Assembly (NCBI GenBank): GCA_003219675.1
Contig: QHPW01000098.1
Span: forward strand, 4,722 to 19,506
Source: Verrucomicrobiota bacterium
GTDB lineage: Bacteria; Verrucomicrobiota; Verrucomicrobiia; Limisphaerales; AV2
Direction of reading: 5' to 3'
DNA: 14,785 nucleotides
Positions 6,810 to 14,117 of this stretch are shown here, one piece after another. The notes under the pieces are model-generated. The model saw only the letters and a list, made by a program, of their open reading frames with translations. It had not been told where the DNA came from and ran no database searches. The position numbers and the translations under genes were made by a program. Each line of letters opens with the position of its first letter. Position 1 is the first letter of the stretch.

Positions 6810-7472
6810 TTAAGCGAGGGGTTCGTATTTGTCCGCCTCTTCTACCTTCAAGGCACTGCTCGGAAAGTTGAGGAATTGGCAAGCACGTCTAATGTCACTG
6901 ACCTTTTCTTTAGTCGCACTTTGGGTCAAAGCGAAGTAGCCCGAATCCGAAATGCGTTGATATTGATATTCAGCTTCGCCGCCGCCACTTCGGTAGCGGT
7001 AGTCTGATTCAGGCCTTTTAGAAACGAGAACACCTCTGTTGACGGAGAATTTTGAAAGCTTTTCCAAAACGGTGACGCCTTTTGTCTCGTATAGGAGGCT
7101 CAAGAATCGGATTAGTGAGTCAGACGCCTTGTGCTCGCAGATAACTTTCTTTCCACCAGATAGCCCCAACTGAGATAAATCAATCTCGATACGTATCTTC
7201 TTTTGCTCACGCCGACCATTGCCGTTGCTCAATGCTTGGCTTCCTAGCTGGCGGACAATTTCTGTGATTGGACGGTCGGACGTGTGTGAAAAACTTTGGA
7301 GAATCTGTTCGATGCGTGATTTCTCGTCCTCAATCTCTTCTATTTGTCCTTCTAGTTGCTGAAGCTTAGCCGGAATAGGTGCTAAACGGGCGAGCGCTGT
7401 TGGGTCGTCGAGCGAGGGGTCCTTGATGAGCTTCACGGCTTGGAGTCTCAGTTGTTCAAGTTGTTGTTTCAT
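6810..7472 (-). CDS. Coiled-coil protein of unknown function, 220 residues
   Basis: The start is taken at ATG 7472 (MKQQLEQLRLQ). The open frame runs further upstream to 7670, but that part overlaps the end of the large secreted gene and lacks a protein-like look. Residues 1-62 are helix- and charge-rich with heptad-like spacing (LQQLEGQIEEIEDEKSRIEQIL). A Gly/Asn/Arg/Lys linker (about 82-92) leads to a C-terminal domain beginning KKIRIEIDLSQLGL, with SDSLIRFLSLLYETKGVTVLEKLSKF at 118-142 and a tyrosine/glycine-rich part YRYRSGGGEAEYQYQ at 158-172. There is no signal peptide or membrane segment, so it is probably cytoplasmic. I do not recognise the family. Base composition is clearly less GC-rich than flanking genes. 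The 72-residue gene follows after 13 bp. Confidence 0.7.
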   Translation of the reverse strand: MKQQLEQLRLQAVKLIKDPSLDDPTALARLAPIPAKLQQLEGQIEEIEDEKSRIEQILQSFSHTSDRPITEIVRQLGSQALSNGNGRREQKKIRIEIDLSQLGLSGGKKVICEHKASDSLIRFLSLLYETKGVTVLEKLSKFSVNRGVLVSKRPESDYRYRSGGGEAEYQYQRISDSGYFALTQSATKEKVSDIRRACQFLNFPSSALKVEEADKYEPLA

Positions 7473-7564
7473 GTGAGTTACAGTTATTCCCAATACCAGT
7501 CTGCAAAAGGTTTGCGCCCAAGCTTGGAGACAATCCGCATTACTTTGCGCAGGGTTTCTCTGGT

Positions 7565-10500
7565 TTAGTTCTTTCGCCTGGTTGGCTGGACTTCGGTAAT
7601 CTCCACATTCACGGACTTCTTTTCGTGCGGCACAGTCAGATAAATTCGCTGATGTTTTTCGTCCGACCACCAGCCGGGCTCGCGACGGACCGGATTGGCG
7701 GAGCGGGGCAGGGGACGACCATCAACTAAAACCTGCTTCGGCTTGAGTCCCGCGACCAAAGAATGACTCGCCTCGTCGGGAAAGAAATTCAGGTTGAAAC
7801 GGATGCCGTCGGTCGTCGCTTCGAGGTGTTCAATTTCCGCGCCCGAACTGAGGACGATGGTGTTCTTCTCTCGTCGCAACCGCGCCGTTTTCACATCCGG
7901 ATCGAAGCCCCGCAGCGCCAGCACGTTCACCAGAATGTCTTCAGGATTGATGAACGCCGGGTTGCGCTTTTCAAATTGTGAAATGCTGTCCGGATATGTA
8001 CCAATCCTTTCACCGTCGGCGAATTGCTGGTACATGCCGCTGATGGTGATGAGTTCCACGATTCGTCGCCAGTCCGCGGGCGAAAAATTTAGTCCCAGCG
8101 GCAGCGGTGAATCGGTCTTTGGCAACCGCGCGTGCTCCAGCTCGCGGGCGAGATGGAAGACATGGTACGCGTAAACCAGGCCGCACCATTGCACCGGCAT
8201 CGCCAGCCACGAGTGCGTGTAATACGTGCTGCCGAACACCGGAATGGTGGCGCCGAGCATCATCGGTTTGTCCGGCAACGACCAGAGGTAGATGAATGGC
8301 ACGCCGGTCTCGGCCCAGTACACCGCGTCGTGCAGCCAACGCGGGTTGCCGGTCGCGCGAAAGCCGTCGTGATAAGCGCGGATGGCGTAGGCCGCGGCGA
8401 GAATGTCCGGCTCGTACATCGGGCATTCCCAGGTCTGGCCGCCGCGCGGGACGCGAAAATTTTCCATGAACCGCAGCGCTTTTTCTCCAGCCGCGAGCGC
8501 GGCGGTGTCACCCGTGATGCGCGCGTAGCGAAGCAGCGTTGCCGCGCGGTTCGCGCAGGTGCCCAGCACAGAATCGCCTGCCTGGCCCAATCCTGATTGC
8601 TGTTCGTTCGCCGGTTCGTAACCCCAGCCGCCGGCCGGTTGTTGTGATTGAATGAGGTGTCGGATTTGCGGTTCGATCGACGCCAGCGCCTCCGGTAAGT
8701 AGCCGTAAAGAAACGGAAATTCCCATTGCATGATGTGGCAGTTCGCTTGTGAAGCGAACAAGCCTGACCCGCTGTCGCGCAGCATGTTCTGCGCGGCCAA
8801 CTCGACGCGCTTACGCCACTCCTGCCGGGCGACGGGTTCCCCGGCTACTTGCGAATCGAGCCAGAGCAGCGCGGCAAATCCCGGTGCATGGCTTCCCGCC
8901 CAGCCGATGCAATGGCTCCATCGCTCGGTCTTTTCATTCCAAAGCGTCTTCAAAAAGCCGGCGCGGCACGCATCCAACTCGTTTTGAAAGGAGCGTGGCC
9001 GCGGATTCGGCCTGGGAAGGCCGCCCATGTCGCGCAAGTATTCGCGGAGCACGACGTTCGCAGGGCCTGGTGCGACAACGAGGCTGGAATCCAGCGTCAC
9101 CGTCTTGTTCGCCGGCAACTCGTAAGGTTTGCTTGCGCGCTCCTCGTTTTCCGCTACAAAATCCGGCGTCGAAGGCAGGAAAAGCGCCAGCCGATGATTC
9201 GCCAGTCCTTCCTCGAAATTCGGCGACGCAAAACGCGCGGAAGGAAACGCATGTCCGGGATTTCGATCTCCGTGAAAGAAGCAGCGGCTGGTCCTTGAGG
9301 GAATCGGGCGCAAAGAATCGGTTTGGTTTTTCGGGGGGCGCCTGGCTGTCGGGACCGACGCTGATCGCCATCAGCGGAACGGTGTTCTTGTGCGGGTGCG
9401 GTGTGCGACGGTCCGCGAGGTTCGGCGCGAAGTCGCGCGGGTTGGAGGACGGCTCTGCGCCGAAGAGATATTCCAGGCCGGGGAAAAGTCCCCACGTTTT
9501 GGCTTCGCCGCTGGTGCCGTCGCCAACGTAAATGTTCGGCCCAAGCAAGCCCCGGACTTGCCGTGGTTTCGCCGCCTTCCATTCGTAGTGCAATCGGGCG
9601 ATCGGCCGGTCCGGTTCCACGCTTGCGTGAAGGCGTGCCTCCCATTCGACGCCGTCCTTGTCGCGCGCGGTTTGAACGAACGCGACCGAATCATCTCGCT
9701 CCGGCGTTTTCGTCAGCCGCGCTTCGCGGGGATGGATTTCCCAGGCTCGCTCGCCGGATTTTGTATCGGAGACAATCCGAAACAGCGGATGCCACACGGC
9801 CACCTGAGTCCAACCGCTGTCTTGGCGGGCAAGGACTTTCGCGTAAGCGAAGCCATCCGGCTGGCGAACGAACTGCACGCTCAACAAATCGTTGCTGATG
9901 GTCACATCGTGATCCGGAGGGTCGACGGCCAACACCCTGAGTTCGGAATTCAAGCGGTTGGTCGTTTCTGCCTGCACCAGTTGCGACTCCAAGGTGATTG
10001 GTCCGGTTTTCATCGGCGCTCGCCAGGGCCACTCACCCCGCCAGCTTTCACCCGGCCCAAGCGCGGGCAAGGCGCGGGACGGCAACAGTTCCTTTCCAAC
10101 CTTCAACCGCACCAGCCCTTCTTCGGCTGCGAGTTTTCCACGCCCTTCGTTGATGACTTCGACCCTCAAGGGAACAGTGTCGCCCGCCGTAATGACCGCA
10201 CGTCTCGCAGAAACCCGAATCAACCCGGGTTTCGCCGGATAAGCTCCCAGCCAGAAGTTCGAGACGGATCGAGCCTCCCGGGGTTCCCACTCCAGATCGA
10301 TTGTGTTCGCCCTGGCAAAACCGAAATCCTTCACCAGCCATTCGCCAGATCCGGTTAATGGCGCTGAGTTTGTTTCAGAGAACTCCAGCGCAGCGTCGCC
10401 AGAGTCCGGAACCAGCCGAATTCTGATGTGGCCTGGGTGCTGCAGGGCGATGCAGCCTGTGGTGATGCGGAACGAGGCGTGACCCGTCTGGTTGGTTTTC

Positions 10501-11054
10501 AAGTCATTGAGACTCGCCTTGTGGAACAGGAGCACGCGCGGACTGCCCCAGAGCGCCCAGTCGTAACTCGTGTTCTGAAGGGCGTCAATGATCAGTGTCA
10601 GTTCCCGTTGTTCGCCCGCAAATGGTGTCAAATCCACAGCTTGCGACTGCCAACGGGCCTCCCCGGTTTCGCGTGAAAAGACCTGTCGGCCGTCAACCTG
10701 AATAGTAAACCTTACGCCATCAACGCCATGGCCAGGTTTGATGCCATCCGAAAGCCCGAGGTCGAAGGCAAACAGGAGAAGCTGGTTTTCGGAGACAGAC
10801 GGCAAACGGAGTTGGAAATTGATTCGCGCCGGCCGCGAAGGGGACCTGGGATGTTCGAACAACGCGTCCTGTTTGATCTCACCCGCGCTCGCAGGCCGCC
10901 GCACCTCGCAGGACAAAACGTCGTGCGCAAGTTCCGGCTTGAACGATTCAAGCAAATCGGTGACGACTTCAACGGTGGGCGGTTTTTGAGCACGCACGTC
11001 GAAGACGATGGCAACCGCGAAGACGACTGACCACAGCGGGGCGAGTAGTTTCAT
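7565..11054 (-). CDS. Very large secreted protein with a toroid-like C-terminal half (apparent frameshift)
   Basis: ATG 11054 begins MKLLAPLWSVVFAVAIVFDVRAQ, a clear signal peptide. The frame stays open to residue 593 and then continues one frame over to TAA at 7565-7567. Removing one base from the AAA run at 9275-9277 restores a single 1162-residue frame. Roughly: residues 24-180 look like a beta-rich jelly-roll or NPCBM-like domain (FTIQVDGRQVFSRETGEA, YDWALWGSPRVLL); 275-378 an Ig-like or CARDB-like domain (GDTVPLRVEVINEGRG); 380-580 more beta structure with GPNIYVGDG; 690-985 a helix-rich stretch resembling alpha/alpha toroid enzymes, with HCIGWAGSHAPGF, QQPAGGWGYEP and WECPMYEPDILAAAYA. 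Such architecture suggests a carbohydrate-acting exoprotein, but no family or catalytic residue could be assigned. It is transcribed divergently from the prepilin gene. Confidence 0.8.
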
Positions 11055-11067
11055 TCTCAAACCGACG

Positions 11068-11096
11068 TTTGAATCGTGTTGGCTGTTCGAAGTCAA
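11068..11096 (-). promoter_or_regulatory. Candidate sigma-70-like promoter for the large secreted gene
   Basis: On the minus strand TTGACT (11091-11096) and TTCAAA (11068-11073) are 17 bp apart. The -35 matches consensus at five of six positions, the -10 only at three of six. Transcription would begin a few bases before ATG 11054, giving a very short leader. The match is suggestive only. Confidence 0.28.
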
Positions 11097-11232
11097 TCCC
11101 TTCGTGCCGGAGTGGTCCCGCCGCGAGGATCGGAATTCCACGCGAAGACCGGCCAAAGTGTGCGATTGAACGCACATTGTTTTCTTTGCCGGTTGAGGCC
11201 ATATTTGAGCCGTTCAAACAACACCTGGCATA

Positions 11233-12120
11233 ATGCATCGATTCAAGCGGAAGTCTTTTGTCTGCGGCGGAACGATCTCACGATCGGGTTTCACTCTCAT
11301 CGAACTGCTGGTCGTGATCGCCATTATCGCCATTTTGGCAGGTCTGTTGTTGCCGGCGTTGGCCAAGGCTAAAACCAAGGCTCAAGGCATCGCCTGCCTC
11401 AGCAACATGAAGCAATTGGGACTTTCCTGGGTGATGTACACGACCGATTACAATGACATCGTGCCGCCCAACAATGGAGACCAGGGCAATAACTACAGCT
11501 TAACGTGGGTCAGCGGATGGCTGACGTTGGACAAGGGAGACAATCTGGGGCGTCCTGGGCCGAACAACCCGGATAACACCAACACCGTTTATCTGATGAA
11601 AAGTCATCTTTGGCCGTTTCACCAGGCGCTGGGCGTTTGGCACTGCCCGGCCGACAAAAGCATGAGCACCTTGGGAGGCAAGCGTTATCCGCATGTACGA
11701 ACGATGTCGATGAACAATTGGGTGGGGAATTACGATCCAAAAACCGGAGCCGTTTCTCCCTGGACTCCCGGTTTCAAAGTGATCAAGAAGGTGACGGACA
11801 TGACCGCCCCGTCGCCGACCCAAACATTTGTAGTGCTTGATGAGCGCGATGACAGCATCAACGACGGGTATTTCGTCACTGAGATGAGAGGTTTTGATCC
11901 GATCGCTCCAGGTTCCTGGCAGATTATCGACTTTCCGTCGAGCTACCACAACGGGGCTTGCGGATTCAATTTTGCCGACGGGCATTCCGAGATCAAGAAG
12001 TGGCTCGACAGCCGGACCAGGGCGAATCATCGGAACGATTGGCATCTTTCGCTCAGCCCGCCTTCCCCAAGGAATCCCGATGTTTACTGGCTTCAGGAGC
12101 ATGCGGCAGGGAAGAAATAG
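11233..12120 (+). CDS. Type IV pilin-like/pseudopilin protein with H-X9-DG motif
   Basis: The 295-residue protein has a prepilin leader MHRFKRKSFVCGGTISRSG followed by FTLIELLVVIAIIAILAGLLLPAL. Prepilin peptidase would cut after Gly19 and leave Phe20 at the N-terminus, with Glu24 as the conserved +5 residue. The hydrophobic helix is followed by AKTKAQGIACLSNMKQLGLSWVMYTTDYN, typical of the large planctomycete and verrucomicrobial families of such proteins. Near the C-terminus, H239-X9-DG (SYHNGACGFNFADGHSE) gives the signature those families are named for. The protein is probably membrane-anchored with an exported C-terminal domain. Its partner machinery (type II secretion or type IV pili) is not in this window. 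ATG 11233 is the only good start that leaves a leader of plausible length. No Shine-Dalgarno is seen. It is an orphan gene converging on the coiled-coil gene at 12175. Confidence 0.93.
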   Translation: MHRFKRKSFVCGGTISRSGFTLIELLVVIAIIAILAGLLLPALAKAKTKAQGIACLSNMKQLGLSWVMYTTDYNDIVPPNNGDQGNNYSLTWVSGWLTLDKGDNLGRPGPNNPDNTNTVYLMKSHLWPFHQALGVWHCPADKSMSTLGGKRYPHVRTMSMNNWVGNYDPKTGAVSPWTPGFKVIKKVTDMTAPSPTQTFVVLDERDDSINDGYFVTEMRGFDPIAPGSWQIIDFPSSYHNGACGFNFADGHSEIKKWLDSRTRANHRNDWHLSLSPPSPRNPDVYWLQEHAAGKK

Positions 12121-12174
12121 ATGCTCTCAAGCCGGCAAGGCCAGGCTGGTCGAATGCGTTTCCCCAAGGTGTTC

Positions 12175-12537
12175 TCACTGTAGAGATCTGGCAACGTCGG
12201 AACCTGTCTCGTTCTCCGTCCTTTTGAGTCCTGCGATGACCGACTGAAGTTCCGTTATCTGTTTTTCATAGGATTCCTTTAGTGCCGCGATTTCCTGAAC
12301 ATGAGCGTCTTGCGTCTCTCTCAGCTTGCGTTGCAACTCCGCATGGTCCGTTACAATACGAACAAGCTCTTGCTGGCGCTCAAGCGCTCTTTTTTCCGCG
12401 GAGAAGTAACTCGCTTGAATGGCTTGGTAGTTTGACTGCACCTGTTGCACCAGTGCGGACGTTTTTCCATCCTTGATTCGCTCGGTCAATTCCGTGAGCA
12501 ACTTGGAAATTGCAAGAAAAGCATCGACTGGTGCCAT
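12175..12537 (-). CDS. Small coiled-coil protein of unknown function, 120 residues
   Basis: ATG 12537 begins MAPVDAFLAISKLLTELTERIKDG. A TTG six codons upstream (12555) is possible but less likely. Almost the whole chain from residue 30 to 110 is charged, helix-forming sequence with heptad-like spacing (SAEKRALERQQELVRIV, AELQRKLRETQDAHVQEIAALKESYEKQITELQSVI). There is no signal peptide, transmembrane segment or zinc-binding cysteine pair. The opening resembles small phage- or island-linked coiled-coil proteins, by eye only. It ends 54 bp from the converging prepilin gene, and no terminator was found between them. A candidate promoter lies at 12557-12585. Its DNA is AT-richer than that of groEL or the secreted genes, and it lies on the 3' side of ssrA, where mobile DNA often inserts. 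Confidence 0.72.
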   Translation of the reverse strand: MAPVDAFLAISKLLTELTERIKDGKTSALVQQVQSNYQAIQASYFSAEKRALERQQELVRIVTDHAELQRKLRETQDAHVQEIAALKESYEKQITELQSVIAGLKRTENETGSDVARSLQ

Positions 12538-12556
12538 ATGTTTCCCGAATCGCAAC

Positions 12557-12585
12557 AGAATACTTCACTCACGAAACTGCATCAA
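12557..12585 (-). promoter_or_regulatory. Candidate promoter for the coiled-coil gene
   Basis: On the minus strand TTGATG (12580-12585) and TATTCT (12557-12562) are separated by exactly 17 bp, each matching four of six consensus positions. Initiation would fall about 12 bp before the ATG at 12537. It is the best promoter-like pair seen in this gap. Confidence 0.4.
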
Positions 12586-12593
12586 CTGTATTA

Positions 12594-12608
12594 TTCCTCC
12601 AGGAGGAA
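12594..12608. promoter_or_regulatory. 15-bp perfect palindrome, possible operator
   Basis: TTCCTCCAGGAGGAA is a perfect 7-bp inverted repeat around a single base, lying 8 bp upstream of the candidate -35 box of the coiled-coil gene. Position and symmetry would suit a dimeric regulator. A short palindrome can occur by chance, so this is tentative. Confidence 0.25.
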
Positions 12609-12781
12609 AACCGGCTGGGGAATAGAATCATTCCTGACCGGAGTCGGCCCGAACCCATCTACGCGCTCAACCTACCAATTCTTTCTAAAAACCGTTCAAT
12701 CGGGCTTCCAAATCTTCGAAATGGTGGTGTCTTTTGACCAAAGCTCGAACTCATTTCGAGGAAAACCCTCCTGTCTGATAC

Positions 12782-13078
12782 GGGTGCCCCTGGCAGGACT
12801 CGAACCTTCCAGGGTATCACGGCCTGACGCGAGTCGCACCGCTTAGTCCGCATGGAATTTTCTCGGCCGCCGGCGCGCGGTCTCCGCCGTCAACCACGCC
12901 TGCTGTGGCGTTCATCCGGCGTAGCAGGCGTCCACCAGTGAACGTCGCAGCGCATTAGGCCGCGAGTGCTAATTCTTCGTTAGCAGTTGTTTTTTGGTCC
13001 GATGATTAACGAGGCCAACGAACCATCCTCGGCATGCCGCCTCTGGCGTATCCCCCAGGTCGAAACCAGTACGCCCCC
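12782..13078 (-). ncRNA. ssrA: tmRNA with a mismatched 3' acceptor end
   Basis: tmRNA rescues stalled ribosomes and tags their products. The 5' end GGGGGCGTACTGGTTTCGACC fits tmRNA consensus. Nucleotides 47-78 hold the first pseudoknot (CGAGG/CCTCG and GATGGTT/AATCATC), beside the GGCATGCCGAGG block shared with E. coli. The tag frame starts at 12984 and encodes ANEELALAA. After it, CGTTCA/TGAACG interleaves with ACGCCTGCT/AGCAGGCGT as another pseudoknot. The long P2 helix (CTGGGGGATACGCC with GGCCGTGATACCCTGG) joins 5' and 3' domains, and GACTAAGC and GGTTCGA follow as expected. However, the terminal acceptor strand reads CAGGGGC where pairing with 5' GGGGGCG needs something like CGCCTCC, and no CCA is encoded. 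At 297 nt it is short for a tmRNA. Function is doubtful unless this is an assembly fault. Confidence 0.9.
12955..12984 (-). other. tmRNA tag reading frame (ANEELALAA)
   Basis: Nine codons GCT AAC GAA GAA TTA GCA CTC GCG GCC, then TAA, follow an A-rich run ending ACAACT. With the alanine carried by tmRNA this would add AANEELALAA to stalled peptides. The ALAA end is the classic degron recognised by ClpXP-type proteases. The tag is one codon shorter than that of E. coli. Confidence 0.9.
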
Positions 13079-13094
13079 GAAAGCGAACAACTCC

Positions 13095-13123
13095 ATCTTC
13101 GCCCGACAAAGACCTAGGGTCAA
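13095..13123 (-). promoter_or_regulatory. Candidate promoter for ssrA
   Basis: On the minus strand TTGACC (13118-13123) precedes GAAGAT (13095-13100) by 17 bp. The -35 is good (five of six), the -10 weak (three of six). Initiation near 13088 would leave a leader of about 10 nt before the mature 5' end at 13078, compatible with RNase P trimming. Confidence 0.33.
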
Positions 13124-13178
13124 GTCATTGAAACATATTGCGGCGTCCTGATCTTTCTCCTCATCATGCCGCGATTGC

Positions 13179-13646
13179 TTAAATTGAATTCAGGAAATCC
13201 AACAAGAACGTGCGCTGAACAGGCCCGAACTGAGTGAACCGCTCGCGCGCCCGCCTGCCTTCGCCATCGTGAGCCCGGACGGCTTCCTGAATCGTGGCGG
13301 CTCGGCCATCGTGGAGATACCGCGCCCGTGCCCGCAGACCCCATAGCGGTGGCGTTTTCATCTCTCGCGGACGAGCAGTGCCCTGGGCGATGCCGTCACC
13401 CAGCGAACCCATGTCGTGCAGGAGCAGATCGGAGAAGAGCCGCACCGCCTTCCGATCGAGTGCCGGATCGATGTTCGGGCCGGTGAACATCGTGGGCTGA
13501 TGACAGATCGCGCAGCCGATTTGGGCAAACAACTTCTCGCCGGCCATCGCCGATCGTGTCAGCGGAACGCGCGGCGGCGGCCCGAGCAATCTCATGAAGT
13601 CCGTGATCAATGATTGAGGGTTGATTACGTAGAGCTCCTGTGCGCG
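13179..13646 (-). pseudogene. C-terminal remnant of a di-haem oxidoreductase (DHOR-type cytochrome c)
   Basis: From a possible TTG start at 13610 the frame gives 143 residues ending FLLDFLNSI. Without a start codon it stays open only to a TAG at 13647-13649. It shows DFMRLLGPPPRVPLT, GEKLFAQIGCAICHQPT with a CxxCH haem-binding site (Cys33, Cys36, His37), LFSDLLLHDMGSLGDGIAQG, KTPPLWGL and YLHDGRAATIQEAVRAHDGEG. That is the typical order of the C-terminal haem domain of the DHOR/thiol-oxidoreductase-like family, normally several hundred residues longer with a signal peptide and another haem domain. The N-terminal part is missing upstream, so it is most likely a truncated gene and would lack export. 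It lies between ssrA and groEL on the same strand. Confidence 0.82.
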
Positions 13647-13649
13647 CTA

Positions 13650-14044
13650 TCCTTGACCTTCGATCCCTTGAACGCTTCCGTGAACAAGAAGAGCCTTGCT
13701 GCAAACCGCATGAGTCGGGTCGTTTGCACGCTGGGGTGATGATGCGCGTATCGCGACCCGCCGTCTGTCAGCACGACCCCATAATTTATGTAGGAACTGA
13801 AGCTTTTTTGGCGTCAGTGTTCGGCCTACATCTCAAAATCACCGTCCCACAAGATAGAGCCCGTGGCTGAAAGCTTGTGACCTGTGCAATGTTGCCTCAC
13901 CGGCTTGCAACGCCGAATGCCGAGGGCGGACGCAGCACTCCTTTTCGATTTTGGTTCACACCCCCCAAGTCACGCCAGGTTTGCGTCGCGGAGAATTTTC
14001 ACCTCCAGCGGGCTGCAGGCGTTTTTGGCGAGACTCCTCCACCG
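13650..14044. other. Intergenic stretch between groEL and the DHOR remnant
   Basis: No intact gene is supported. A minus-strand frame without a start (about 13627-13818), reading YGVVLTDGGSRYAHH and then RFAARLFLFTEAFKG, looks mildly protein-like and might be further debris of the truncated neighbour, but I could not tie it to a family. TGTAGG (13788-13793) and CCTACA (13824-13829) bound a weak imperfect hairpin. Confidence 0.3.
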
Positions 14045-14082
14045 GAAAAAAGAAAAGCGGGGCCGGCACGCGCCGGCCCCGC
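14045..14082 (-). terminator. Rho-independent terminator of groEL
   Basis: Read on the minus strand, an 11-bp perfect GC stem (GCGGGGCCGGC, loop GCGT, GCCGGCCCCGC; 14082-14057) is followed directly by TTTTCTTTTTTC. It starts about 35 bp after the groEL stop. Stem, tight loop and T-run together make a textbook intrinsic terminator. Confidence 0.93.
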
Positions 14083-14117
14083 TCGAACAACTTAGCGCTT
14101 CCAACGACCGCAGCGGC

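Noticed and set aside
9390..10358. Plus-strand open frame of 322 residues opposite the large secreted gene
   Set aside because: Arginine-rich antisense shadow without domain-like patterns, while the minus strand carries signal peptide and structured domains.
12659..12853. Minus-strand frame reading WKVRVLPGAP
   Set aside because: It is a translation of the tmRNA 3' end. Such peptides are well-known overcalls from tRNA-like sequence.
12785..12860. A separate tRNA gene on the minus strand
   Set aside because: The T-arm and GGCACC end look like a tRNA, but no 5' acceptor, D-arm or anticodon arm fits upstream. The sequence instead continues into tmRNA with tag and pseudoknots.
13640..13870. Plus-strand frame of 76 residues upstream of groEL's terminator
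   Set aside because: No recognisable motif, no ribosome binding site, and composition similar to noise in that gap.
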